This document shows, piece after piece, positions 52,152 through 62,803 of a DNA stretch of 64,000 nucleotides. Source of the stretch: Helicobacter pylori NCTC 11637 = CCUG 17874 = ATCC 43504 = JCM 12093 (GTDB lineage Bacteria; Campylobacterota; Campylobacteria; Campylobacterales; Helicobacteraceae). The stretch lies in contig NZ_LS483488.1 of the NCBI RefSeq assembly GCF_900478295.1, positions 248,001 through 312,000 on the forward strand. Direction: 5' to 3'. The stretch's first letter is position 1; the number at the start of each line of letters is the position of its first letter. A model generated the notes under the pieces. That model was not told where the DNA came from. It worked only from the letters and a program-made list of their open reading frames with translations, and made no database searches. The position numbers and the translations under genes are program-made.

Positions 52152-53081
52152 TCACACGTATTCTTCTAAAAACTCAATCGCTTCATCAAGCCCTTTATTA
52201 TCCCCCACGCTTATGGTAGGCTTGTTGCTTAAGCGCTTGTTAAGCCCCTTTAACACACTCCCACAGCCTAATTCAAAAAAGACACCCACTCGGTCATTGT
52301 TGGATTTCACGCAGTCTTGATAACGCACCGGCTGAGTGAGTTGCAAGCTCAATAGTTCAACGGCTTTGGCTTTGTTATGATACGCTTCGTTAATCGCATT
52401 GGAGATGATTTCAAAATGGAATTTATCTTTCAGGCTTTTTTCTAGCAATTCCTGGAATTTAAAAATCATAGGCTCTAAAAAAGGGCAATGGCTCGCCACG
52501 CTCATTTCTAAAAAAACCACTCTTTTAGCCCCCATTTCCTTTAAAGTCGGCTCTAGGGCTTTCAAATCGTCTTTAATCCCGGCTAAAACCACTTGCATGC
52601 CGCCATTGAAGTTCGCGCACCACACATTTTTGGTTCTTTGACACAAACTCAAAAGGCTTTCTTCAGAAACGCCCAAAACGACCATCATGGAAGCGTCTTT
52701 ATTCGCGCACGCTTCTTGCATCATTTTGCCTCTTTGGTGCGTGAGTTTAAGGGCTTTTTCAAAATCTAACGCCCCGCTCAAAGACACCGCGCTCACTTCG
52801 CCGAGCGAATGCCCTAAAGCAAAAACGGGTTTTAACTCTCCATTTACTTGCTTGTTGAGCAATTGGTAAGCGATATAGCTCACTAAATAAATGGCAGGCT
52901 GGGTGTAAGCGCTCTCTTTTAAAAGCTCATTTTCTTCAAAAAGCGTTTTTTTCATATCTACTTTAAGCGCGTTAGAAGCCCTTTCAAACAATTCTTTAGC
53001 TAGGGTGTGGCTCTCATAGAATGACTTTCCCATTCCTATACATTGCGAGCCTTGCCCTGGAAATAATAGCGCGTATTGCAT
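52152..53081 (-). CDS. fabD: Malonyl-CoA:ACP transacylase
   Basis: Transfers malonyl from CoA to acyl carrier protein for fatty acid synthesis. 309 residues. PGQGSQCIGMG at the N-terminus, nucleophile Ser in GHSLGEVSA, catalytic His in SVASHCPFLEPM. Confidence 0.96.
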   Translation of the reverse strand: MQYALLFPGQGSQCIGMGKSFYESHTLAKELFERASNALKVDMKKTLFEENELLKESAYTQPAIYLVSYIAYQLLNKQVNGELKPVFALGHSLGEVSAVSLSGALDFEKALKLTHQRGKMMQEACANKDASMMVVLGVSEESLLSLCQRTKNVWCANFNGGMQVVLAGIKDDLKALEPTLKEMGAKRVVFLEMSVASHCPFLEPMIFKFQELLEKSLKDKFHFEIISNAINEAYHNKAKAVELLSLQLTQPVRYQDCVKSNNDRVGVFFELGCGSVLKGLNKRLSNKPTISVGDNKGLDEAIEFLEEYV

Positions 53082-53210
53082 GGTGTTATCCTTTAAATTT
53101 TATTAATCCATAGTTTAAGATTGTAATATAAAAGCCCTTAGTTTTGTTTAGAAACCATTAAAGTTTAAGGTTTATTTTAACTTATTTTTACTATAATTCT
53201 ACTTTTTAAA

Positions 53211-53302
53211 GGACAGGTGGGTGAGTTGGCTGAAACCACATCCCTGCTAAGGATGCGTAGCCGTCAAGGTTACCGAGGGTTCGAATCCCTCCCTGTCCGC
53301 CA
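53211..53302 (+). tRNA. tRNA-Ser (anticodon GCT)
   Basis: Class II tRNA: acceptor GGACAGG/CCTGTCC, anticodon loop CTGCTAA in the CATCC/GGATG stem, a long variable arm (CGTAGCCGTCAAGGTTACG region), T arm AGGG TTCGAAT CCCT and encoded GCCA end. GCT reads AGC/AGU serine codons. Confidence 0.95.
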
Positions 53303-53518
53303 GCCTTTTTGCCTTTAAAAACTTTTTGTTTAGAATGTATTAACGAGACACCATAGTTTCTAAGCATTCCTTTTACGACACTCCTTTTACAGATTTTACA
53401 AATACAAATTTTAGGTTGGGTGAAGAGAGACACCCAGCCTAAACCCTATATCTACTGCGGTATTTTCAAATATTTTGAGTATAATTGCTTCTGCTCATAA
53501 TCACAAAAAAGAAAGAAC

Positions 53519-54496
53519 ATGACTTACATAGAATTAGGTAAAAAAGTTTTAGAACAAGCAGAGAAGCCTTTGAAACCTAAAGAAATTTGGGAGGAAGCTT
53601 GCAAAATGGGATGGGATAAAGAACGCCCAAGCATAGGAAAAACACCTTGGAGTACAATTGGAAGTGATCTTGGTAAAGACAAGAAGCAATTTTATGTCGC
53701 ACGCAAAGAAGGAAAATCCTTTTTCTATTGGCTCAAATCTCGTGAAAGAGAATTTCCCCCACAAGAAACTCCAGATGCCAAAGAAGAAGATGATGAACAG
53801 AGCGAGTGTTCAGGCACAGCCAAAAAACAAAAAATCTCTTTTCATGAAAGGGATTTGCACCCACTGCTTGTGGAATTCCTCAGCGAAGATCCAAATTTCA
53901 GGCTCCTATGCAAAACCATCTACCATGAAAATTGTAAAAAAAGTAAAGGGGGCGAATGCAAGTGGAATTATCCTGACATCGTGGGCGTGTATTTTCCCTA
54001 TAATAAATATTTTCCCTACAATGGATATAAAGAAGAAACTTTGAAATTTTTACACCATACCGGTCAAAAAAAACACAAGCTTTTTTCCTTTGAACTTAAA
54101 GTTAAGATTAATTTTTCCAATCTGAAAGAAAGCTATTTCCAAGCGGTGAGCAATTCTACTTGGGCTAGTGAGGGGTATTTGGTGGTTTTTGAAGAGATTG
54201 AAGATAAAGTTTTGGGCGAATTAAGGCGGCTCAACCAAAGCTTTGGTATAGGGGTCATCAAGCTAGAATCTGAGATTTCAAACTCCAAAATCTTGTTGCC
54301 AGCTAAAGAAAGAGAGATTGATATACTCACACTTAACATGCTTATAGAACAAAGTCCGAAAGATTTTGAGCCTTTTATGGCAAATATTAACAAGCAAATT
54401 GAAAAAGGACTTGATACGCCAATCCAGATGGAAAGTTTTGATAAAGTGCTTAATGATGAAGCAATGCAAAAATGCATTAAAGATATAAGGCATTAA
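53519..54496 (+). CDS. hrgA: HrgA-like protein with N-terminal HARE-HTH domain
   Basis: 325 residues. Residues ~2-75 (ELGKKVLEQAEKPLKPKEIW, then TPWSTIGSDLGKDKKQFYVAR) form a HARE-HTH domain, found in restriction enzymes and chromatin proteins. The C-terminal half resembles a nuclease-like fold (FSFELKVKINFSN, with a D...ExK-like pattern), which I cannot confirm. H. pylori strains carry either hpyIIIR (GATC endonuclease) or hrgA at this place beside the methyltransferase; this strain has the hrgA form. Start ATG 53519 after AAGAAAGAAC. Role unknown; probably DNA-binding or restriction. Confidence 0.82.
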   Translation: MTYIELGKKVLEQAEKPLKPKEIWEEACKMGWDKERPSIGKTPWSTIGSDLGKDKKQFYVARKEGKSFFYWLKSREREFPPQETPDAKEEDDEQSECSGTAKKQKISFHERDLHPLLVEFLSEDPNFRLLCKTIYHENCKKSKGGECKWNYPDIVGVYFPYNKYFPYNGYKEETLKFLHHTGQKKHKLFSFELKVKINFSNLKESYFQAVSNSTWASEGYLVVFEEIEDKVLGELRRLNQSFGIGVIKLESEISNSKILLPAKEREIDILTLNMLIEQSPKDFEPFMANINKQIEKGLDTPIQMESFDKVLNDEAMQKCIKDIRH

Positions 54497-54509
54497 CGCA
54501 GAATAAAAA

Positions 54510-55331
54510 ATGGGAGCACCTTATCTTTCTCGCCCCATTTTTAAAAGCACAGACAGGCTTTTCACCCTTTATCAAGGGGATTGTAATGAGGTGTTGCCCC
54601 AATTTGAAAACCAATTTGATTTGATTTTTGCTGATCCGCCTTATTTCCTTTCTAATGACGGCTTAAGCATACAGAGCGGTAAGATTGTGAGCGTCAATAA
54701 AGGCGATTGGGATAAAGAAGATGGGATTAATGACATTGATGAGTTTAATTACCAGTGGATAAACAACGCCAAAAAGGCTTTAAAAAACACAGGAAGCCTT
54801 TTAATCAGCGGGACTTACCACAACATCTTTTCTTTGGGGCGCCTTTTACAAAAATTGGATTTTAAGATCTTAAATCTCATCACCTGGCAAAAAACCAACC
54901 CTCCTCCCAATTTCAGTTGCCGTTATTTGACGCATTCAGCTGAGCAAATCATTTGGGCGAGGAAAAGCCGCAAACACAAGCATGTTTTTAACTATGAGGT
55001 TTTAAAAAAGATCAATAATGATAAACAAATGCGCGATGTGTGGAGCTTCCCAGCGATCGCTCCTTGGGAAAAAGTTAATGGCAAGCACCCCACTCAAAAA
55101 CCCCTCGCTTTATTAGTGCGCTTGCTTTTAATGGCGAGCGATGAAAATTCTCTCATTGGCGATCCTTTTAGCGGGAGCTCCACCACAGGCATTGCGGCCA
55201 ATCTTTTGAAGAGGCAATTTATCGGCATAGAAAAAGAAAGCGGATTTATCAAAATATCCATGAACAGAAAAGTAGAATTAGACGCTCGCTATCAAGAAAT
55301 CCGATCTAAAATCAAAGATTTAAACCTCTAG
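54510..55331 (+). CDS. Type II DNA adenine methyltransferase (HpyIII/GATC-type)
   Basis: 273 residues, beta class: motif IV ADPPYFLSNDG (residues ~40-50) precedes motif I GDPFSGSSTTGIAANL (~215-230). The sequence is like DpnA/MboIB enzymes that methylate GATC. It lies 13 bp after hrgA. In 26695 the equivalent (HP0092) is M.HpyAIII. With the endonuclease gene replaced by hrgA this is an orphan GATC methyltransferase. Confidence 0.87.
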   Translation: MGAPYLSRPIFKSTDRLFTLYQGDCNEVLPQFENQFDLIFADPPYFLSNDGLSIQSGKIVSVNKGDWDKEDGINDIDEFNYQWINNAKKALKNTGSLLISGTYHNIFSLGRLLQKLDFKILNLITWQKTNPPPNFSCRYLTHSAEQIIWARKSRKHKHVFNYEVLKKINNDKQMRDVWSFPAIAPWEKVNGKHPTQKPLALLVRLLLMASDENSLIGDPFSGSSTTGIAANLLKRQFIGIEKESGFIKISMNRKVELDARYQEIRSKIKDLNL

Positions 55332-55353
55332 TAAGCCCCTTTTTTAAGCCGCT

Positions 55354-56255
55354 TTAAGCGTTATACTTTTGGGATTTCACCTCAAAATGGGATTCTATTT
55401 TCACCCATTCCTTACAAAGGATATTCTCATGCCCAAAAAGCCAGTGTTTGGGGCCAATAATGATTTTTTCTGGATTGTTTATCAAATAAGCCGCCCACCA
55501 GCTATAAGTGCTATTAGCGATAATGCCATGCTGACAAGATTGCATGAGCAGCATATCCCAATACGCCTCTTCTTCTCTATCTCTAGTGGTCATGTCCATA
55601 AAAGGGTAGCCAAGATCAAGGTTTTGCGTGAATTCTAAGTCTTCGCAAAACACAAAAAGTTCCATGTTTGGCACGCGCTTTGCCATATACTCAAGCGCCT
55701 TTTTTTGATAATCAATACCAAGCTGACAGCCAATCCCCACATAATCCCCTCTTCTTACATGCACAAATACGCTGTTTTTAGCGGCTAAAATCAAAGCAAG
55801 CTTGCGCTGATATTCTTCCTCTTTTTTTTTATTATTTCCATTTTCGGGGGGGGGGGGGGTAGAGTGAAGGTTTGCTTGATTAAAGGGGATATAGCATCAA
55901 AATATCGTGGATCTTGGAAATAGCCAAAAAAATAAGTCAAGCGGCTTGGCTTTAATAATTTAGGCTCGTATTCAAAAACGATTTCTTTGCTCACCCTATC
56001 AAACCCCATGCATTTGAGCGCCTCTCTTACTAGCTTGGGGAGGTGTTGCATTTTAGCTATAGCGATTTCTTTTTCACTCGCATAGGGCAAATCAATAGGG
56101 AAAAGCTCTAATTGCATTTTCCTATTGCTCCAATCAAAAGAAGTGATATCTAATAGCACGGGCGTATTAGAGTGTTTTTGCAAACTTTTAGCGAAAGCAT
56201 ATTGAAACATTTGATTCCCAAGCCCTCCGCAAATTTGCACCACCTTAAAAGCCAT
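55354..56255 (-). CDS. futC: Alpha-1,2-fucosyltransferase FutC, phase-variable, OFF frame with a -1 slip site
   Basis: GT11 enzyme that adds alpha-1,2-fucose to make Lewis Y / H antigens on LPS. The start (VVQICGGLGNQMFQYAFA) is intact. A C14 tract (complement of 55846-55859) throws the frame off, ending 20 codons later at ISASLL. Fifteen C would give exactly 300 residues, the normal length, joining ENGNNKKKEEEYQ to VHVRRGDYVGIG (motif I) and NSTYSWWAAYL. Just after the tract, A9-G (AAA AAA AAG) forms an A-AAA-AAG slip site. A -1 shift there returns the OFF frame to GAG GAA GAA, the correct frame. So low-level full-length product is possible. GDP-fucose comes from gmd/fcl. Confidence 0.93.
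55846..55859 (-). repeat. C14 phase-variation tract in futC
   Basis: Fourteen C in the sense strand; 15 or 12 would set the gene ON. Confidence 0.95.
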
Positions 56256-56353
56256 TCAATCCCTTTATTTTTCAAATAAAACGCTCATTTTAGCTTATTT
56301 TAAAGCTCTTTTTCAATAAAAACCTAAAAAGTGGGGTAAGTAACGCTTTCAAA

Positions 56354-56884
56354 TCATTTGAATTTTTTATTTGAAAAAGACGCGTATGAGGGTTCTAGCA
56401 AGCGTTCTTGGTATTCTAAAAGAATCTTATCTTCGCTATTGAGCGAGTAGGCTTCATCGTATTTGCGCTTGATGATGCCCTTTAAAATGGTGTGCTGGAC
56501 TTGGTATTTATCTTCTTTAAGCATTTCATCGACTAAAGCGTAAAGCTGAATGTCTTGAATGAGTAAATCTGAAATTTTAACGCTCTCTTTATCAAACAAT
56601 TCTTCATTAGCGCAATATTCATTCACTAAAATAAGCACCCGGTTATACACATCCGATGCGATTTTAGCGTTTAGGGTCCTATAAATGTAATCTTTGATTT
56701 TTTTGAGTTGCTCTTCTAAATCTTCACTGGCCTTGCTCGCTAAGGCTAGAATGCTTAAGATTTGAATGAGAGTCATCATTTTATGGCTTAAAGAGCGGGT
56801 GCGCCATTTAATGAGAAAACGCATGAAATAAGACATTTTGACAGAAAGGCTACAAGGGAGGGTGTTTTTCTTGGGTTTTGGCAT
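56354..56884 (-). CDS. Helical protein of unknown function (HP0095-like)
   Basis: 176 residues, strongly alpha-helical, Lys/Leu/Glu-rich, with no signal peptide and no motif I know. The first ~45 residues are basic (KWRTRSLSHKMMTLIQIL) and the rest shows amphipathic heptads. Monocistronic between futC and a hydroxyacid dehydrogenase; its start ATG 56884 is within a run of possible starts (internal Met at 16, 21). Unassigned. Confidence 0.6.
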   Translation of the reverse strand: MPKPKKNTLPCSLSVKMSYFMRFLIKWRTRSLSHKMMTLIQILSILALASKASEDLEEQLKKIKDYIYRTLNAKIASDVYNRVLILVNEYCANEELFDKESVKISDLLIQDIQLYALVDEMLKEDKYQVQHTILKGIIKRKYDEAYSLNSEDKILLEYQERLLEPSYASFSNKKFK

Positions 56885-56956
56885 GCTTAGTTTCTTTTAA
56901 AAAAGGATTTTGTGGTTTAATTATATAACTTTAAAATTAAATCTAGGAGTAAAGAG

Positions 56957-57901
56957 ATGAAAACATTCAAAAAAGGCGTGGTCTTAGACGCTAAAAGCGT
57001 GGGGTTAAAAGCGCTAGAAGTTTTAAAAGAAGTGGCGGATTTTGATTTTTATGAGATCACTTCGCCCAGTCAAATCGTTGAACGATCAATTGAAGCTGAA
57101 ATAATGGTATTGAATAAAGTCGTGATCACCCAAGAGGTTTTAAGCCAATTGCCTAAACTCAAACTCATTTGCATCACCGCTACAGGCACGGATAATGTGG
57201 ATATAAAAAGTGCGAAAGCTTTAGGCATAGAAGTCAAAAATGTGAGCGCTTATTCTACAGAATCCGTAGCCCAGCACACTTTAGCGTGCGCGTTGTCTTT
57301 GTTGGGGAGAATCAATGATTACGATCATTATTGCAAAAGCGGGGAATACAGTCAAAGCGATATTTTTACGCACATTAGCGATATTAAAATGGGGCTTATT
57401 AAAGGGAGTCAATGGGGGGTTATTGGTTTAGGCACAATCGGTAAAAGAGTCGCCAAACTCGCTCAAGCTTTCGGGGCAAAGGTGGTGTATTATTCCCCTA
57501 ACGATAAAAAAGAAGAGTATGAGCGCTTGAGTTTAAAAAATCTGCTCGCAACAAGCGATATTATCAGCATCCATGCCCCCTTAAATGAAAGCACGCGCGA
57601 TTTAATCGCTCTGAAAGAATTGCAAAGCTTAAAAGATGGGGCGATTTTAATCAATGTGGGGCGTGGGGGCATTGTGAATGAAAAGGATTTGGCTGAAATT
57701 TTAGAAACCAAAGATTTATATTACGCGAGCGATGTGTTTGTGAAAGAGCCTTTTGAAAAAGATCATGCGTTTTTGAACCCAAAGATCCAAAATAAATTGC
57801 TTTTAACTCCCCATATCGCATGGGCGTATAGCGACAGCTTGAAAACCTTAGTAGAAAAAACCAAAGAAAATATCCAGGATTTTTTAGCTTCTCAAAAATA
57901 A
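56957..57901 (+). CDS. D-2-hydroxyacid dehydrogenase
   Basis: NAD-dependent oxidoreductase of 314 residues. Rossmann motif VIGLGTIGKRVAKLAQAFGA (residues ~156-175). The catalytic Arg is in NVGRGGIVNE, a Glu in VKEPFEKDH and the His in LTPHIAW. Substrate unknown; relatives act on lactate, glycerate or 2-ketoacids. AGGAGTAAAGAG precedes ATG 56957. Confidence 0.9.
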   Translation: MKTFKKGVVLDAKSVGLKALEVLKEVADFDFYEITSPSQIVERSIEAEIMVLNKVVITQEVLSQLPKLKLICITATGTDNVDIKSAKALGIEVKNVSAYSTESVAQHTLACALSLLGRINDYDHYCKSGEYSQSDIFTHISDIKMGLIKGSQWGVIGLGTIGKRVAKLAQAFGAKVVYYSPNDKKEEYERLSLKNLLATSDIISIHAPLNESTRDLIALKELQSLKDGAILINVGRGGIVNEKDLAEILETKDLYYASDVFVKEPFEKDHAFLNPKIQNKLLLTPHIAWAYSDSLKTLVEKTKENIQDFLASQK

Positions 57902-57913
57902 ACGCAAAAAAAA

Positions 57914-57922
57914 GGGGGGGGG
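57914..57922 (+). repeat. G9 tract in convergent intergenic region
   Basis: A8-G9-T4 run 12 bp after the hydroxyacid dehydrogenase stop. Not in a coding or promoter position I can identify. Confidence 0.8.
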
Positions 57923-58058
57923 TTTTAATTGTTGGGCTTTTTCCCCTTTCACCATCAAATAAAATCTAAAAAAATGGGTAAGGTTTAATCGTTTTTAACC
58001 CAATTAAGAAAAAACCTTTAGGTGGATTGGCCCAAAGGCTTTTATTAAAGGGGGATGA

Positions 58059-58772
58059 TTACATCTTAGAAATATCAATTTTAAAGGTGTGGATTTCATC
58101 TTCTAAAAAGACTTTAACCACCACCACACCCGGGGTTTTAAGGTTTTTGGTATCCACCACCACAAACCCTCCCTTAGCCTTGTTTTCAACATTAAGGGTG
58201 TTGTTTTTAAGGTAATTGATCGCTAGGATTTTTAAAGCTTGGCGGCTTTCTTGCATGACTTCTTGCTCTTCTACATCATCCATCATCATCATGCCAAAGC
58301 CTGGCCCATACATGCCCATTCCCCCATACATCATGCCGTTATAAGCTAAAAATCCCCCTTGCCCGTAATAAAACATAGGCGGGGTGATCATATTGACATT
58401 ATCAATAGGGGTGGTCGGCACGGCAATATTAAAACTTTGTAAAATACCCTCAAAATCAAAACTGGATTTCATCACTTGTCTCAGGCTTAAGACCGGTAAA
58501 TTCGTTTGGTTGATAGACACCGAAATGGCTTTACGGCTAAACACCACAGGATTTCCCTCTATAACTTGCGCCGCTACATACAGCACTAAGGGGGATTCAT
58601 TCAAACCTTTCAATTTGCTTTGAGCGATTTCTAACTGGACTTTAGACTTGGCTTGCGTGGAGGTCATCACTTGAATCCCATTATTATAGGAAGTAACATG
58701 TTCAGGCGTGATCTTATAGCTCGCACAACCACTTATCAGTAAGGCTATCGCTACTAAAACGATTTTTTTCAT
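58059..58772 (-). CDS. Lipoprotein with Met/Gly/Tyr-rich segment (HP0097-like)
   Basis: 237 residues. Signal MKKIVLVAIALLISGC with lipobox LISGC. The body contains a Gly/Met/Tyr-rich low-complexity stretch (NGMMYGGMGMYGPGFGMMMM, residues ~144-163), similar in makeup to the secreted protein at 40834-42615. The C-terminus is a predicted beta domain (GGFVVVDTKNL). Function unknown; the GMYG feature might bind metal, which is inference. Confidence 0.75.
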   Translation of the reverse strand: MKKIVLVAIALLISGCASYKITPEHVTSYNNGIQVMTSTQAKSKVQLEIAQSKLKGLNESPLVLYVAAQVIEGNPVVFSRKAISVSINQTNLPVLSLRQVMKSSFDFEGILQSFNIAVPTTPIDNVNMITPPMFYYGQGGFLAYNGMMYGGMGMYGPGFGMMMMDDVEEQEVMQESRQALKILAINYLKNNTLNVENKAKGGFVVVDTKNLKTPGVVVVKVFLEDEIHTFKIDISKM

Positions 58773-58876
58773 TCAAACTCCTTTCATTCAGTTTAATTTT
58801 CGTTTAGAATTTCCTTATTATAGTGTAGTTTGACTTAAAATTAAGATTTTATTAGGAATAAGGGCTTAAAAAAGAT

Positions 58877-60349
<1,473 letters not shown>

Positions 60350-60914
60350 TTATATTTGGATAATTTCAAGTCGTAGCATACCCTAAAAGAGCGAATGCAA
60401 CCTTAAATGGTTTTTTAATGAGAACGATTGATCGCCTTTTTAATCCGGTTTAATTTTGGATTTATGCTTATAATACTATAATGCGGTTTAAAATTTTGCC
60501 GCAAATGGGCAAAAAATTTCATCATAGTTAAGGTTGTGTTTTGTCTAAAGGTTTGAGTATCGGTAATAAAATCATATTGTGCGTGGCGTTGATTGTGATC
60601 GTGTGCGTGAGCATTTTAGGGGTATCCTTAAACAGCAGGGTGAAAGAGATTTTAAAAGAAAGCGCTCTGCATTCTATGCAAGATAGTTTGCATTTTAAGG
60701 TTAAGGAAGTGCAAGGGGTTTTAGAAAACACCTATACGAGCATGGGCATTGTCAAAGAAATGCTCCCTAAAGACACCAAAAAAGAAATCAAAATCCACTT
60801 GTTAAAAAACTTCATTTTAGCCAATTCGCATGTCGCTGGGGTGAGCATGTTTTTTAAACCACCCAAGCAGAAATCCCAAACATCTTTAGTGTTTGGGATG
60901 AATGCTGCTAATTT

Positions 60915-61122
60915 GTAGTATAATATCTCCATACATTTGTATCTAGCGTAGGAAGTACGCAAAGTTACGCCTTTGGAGATATGATGTGTGAGACCTGTAG
61001 GGAATGCGTTGGAGATCAAACTCTGTAAAATCCCTATGATTAGGGACACAAAGTGAGAACCAAACTTTCCCTATGGGCAACATCAGCCGAGGAAGCCCAA
61101 TCGCTTTAGCGTTTGGGTGCTT
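60915..61122 (+). mobile_element. Non-autonomous IS200/IS605-type mini-element in tlpA
   Basis: About 208 bp with no ORF. Left end: an ATATCTCCA/TGGAGATAT stem (60923-60931, 60974-60982) enclosing a GCGTA/TACGC hairpin. Right end: a GAAGCCCAA-TCGC-TTTA-GCG-TTTGGGTGCTTC hairpin (61093-61121 region) finishing in TTCAC. Subterminal hairpins, no terminal inverted repeats and no clear target duplication fit the single-strand transposition of IS605-family elements, and mini-IS605 copies are known in H. pylori. Exact ends are approximate. Confidence 0.75.
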
Positions 61123-62440
61123 CACGAGATAACAATACGATTAAGCTAATGGAAAATCCGTCATTAGAGAATAGCCCTTTAGCGCAAAAAGCGATGAAAA
61201 ATAAAGAAATTTCTAAAAGCCTGCCTTATTATAGGAAAATGCCTAATGGGGCGGAAGTTTATGGGGTTGATATTCTTTTACCTTTATTGAATGAAAACGC
61301 TCAAGAGGTCGTAGGGGCTTTGATGGTTTTTATTTCCATTGACAGCTTCAGTAATGAAATCACTAAAAACAGGAGCGATCTCTTTTTAATTGGCGTTAAA
61401 GGTAAAGTGCTTTTGAGCGCGAATAAGAGTTTGCAAGACAAACCTATCGCAGAAATTTATAAGAGTGTGCCTAAAGCCACCAACGAAGTGCTGACTATTT
61501 TAGAAAACGGCTCTAAAGCGACTTTAGAATACCTGGATCCCTTTAGCCACAAGGAAAATTTTTTAGCCGTTGAAACCTTTAAAATGCTAGGCAAAACAGA
61601 AAGTAAAGACAATCTTAATTGGATGATCGCTTTAATCATTGAAAAAGACAAGGTCTATGAGCAAGTAGGATCGGTGCGTTTTGTGGTGATCATAGCGAGC
61701 GCTATCATGGTGTTAGCCTTAATCATAGCGATCACTTTACTCATGCGAGCGATCGTGAGCAATCGTTTGGAAGCCGTTTCTAGCACCTTGTCTCATTTCT
61801 TTAAATTATTGAACAATCAAGCCAATTCTAGCGGTATTAAATTGATTGAAGCGAAATCCAATGACGAATTAGGGCGCATGCAAACAGCGATCAATAAAAA
61901 TATCTTGCAAACCCAAAAAATCATGCAAGAAGACAGGCAAGCCGTCCAAGACACCATTAAAGTGGTTTCAGACGTGAAAGCGGGGAATTTTGCGGTGCGC
62001 ATTGCAGCTGAACCTGCAAGCCCTGATTTGAAAGAATTGAGAGATGCGCTAAATGGGATCATGGATTATTTGCAAGAAAGCGTAGGGACGCACATGCCAA
62101 GCATTTTCAAAATCTTTGAAAGCTATTCTGGATTGGATTTTAGAGGCCGGATCCAAAACGCTTCGGGTAGGGTGGAATTGGTTACTAACGCTTTAGGGCA
62201 AGAAATCCAAAAAATGCTAGAAACTTCGTCTAATTTTGCCAAAGATTTAGCCAACGATAGCGCGAATTTAAAAGAATGCGTGCAAAATTTAGAAAAGGCT
62301 TCAAACTCCCAACACAAAAGCTTGATGGAAACTTCTAAAACGATAGAAAATATCACCACTTCCATTCAAGGCGTGAGCTCTCAAAGTGAAGCCATGATTG
62401 AACAAGGGCAAGACATTAAAAGCATTGTAGAAATCATTAG

Positions 62441-62618
62441 AGACATCGCTGATCAAACCAATCTTTTAGCCCTAAACGCCGCTATTGAAGCCGCAAGGGC
62501 CGGCGAGCATGGCAGAGGCTTTGCGGTGGTGGCTGATGAGGTGAGGAAGCTCGCTGAAAGGACGCAAAAATCGCTCAGCGAGATTGAAGCCAATATTAAT
62601 ATTTTAGTTCAAAGCATT
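62441..62618 (+). repeat. Inverted near-identical segment shared by tlpA and tlpC
   Basis: Partner of 43078-43255 (minus strand); encodes the CheA/CheW-contact hairpin tip. Confidence 0.85.
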
Positions 62619-62803
62619 TCAGACACGAGCGAAAGCATTAAAAACCAGGTTAAAGAAGTGGAAGAAATCAACGCTTCTATTGAAGCTTTAAGATCGGTTA
62701 CTGAGGGCAATCTAAAAATCGCTAGCGATTCTTTAGAAATCAGTCAAGAAATTGACAAAGTCTCTAACGATATTTTAGAAGATGTGAATAAAAAGCAGTT
62801 TTA

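Noticed and set aside
53206-53433. 75-codon frame on the minus strand
   Set aside because: It overlaps tRNA-Ser and consists mostly of its complement.
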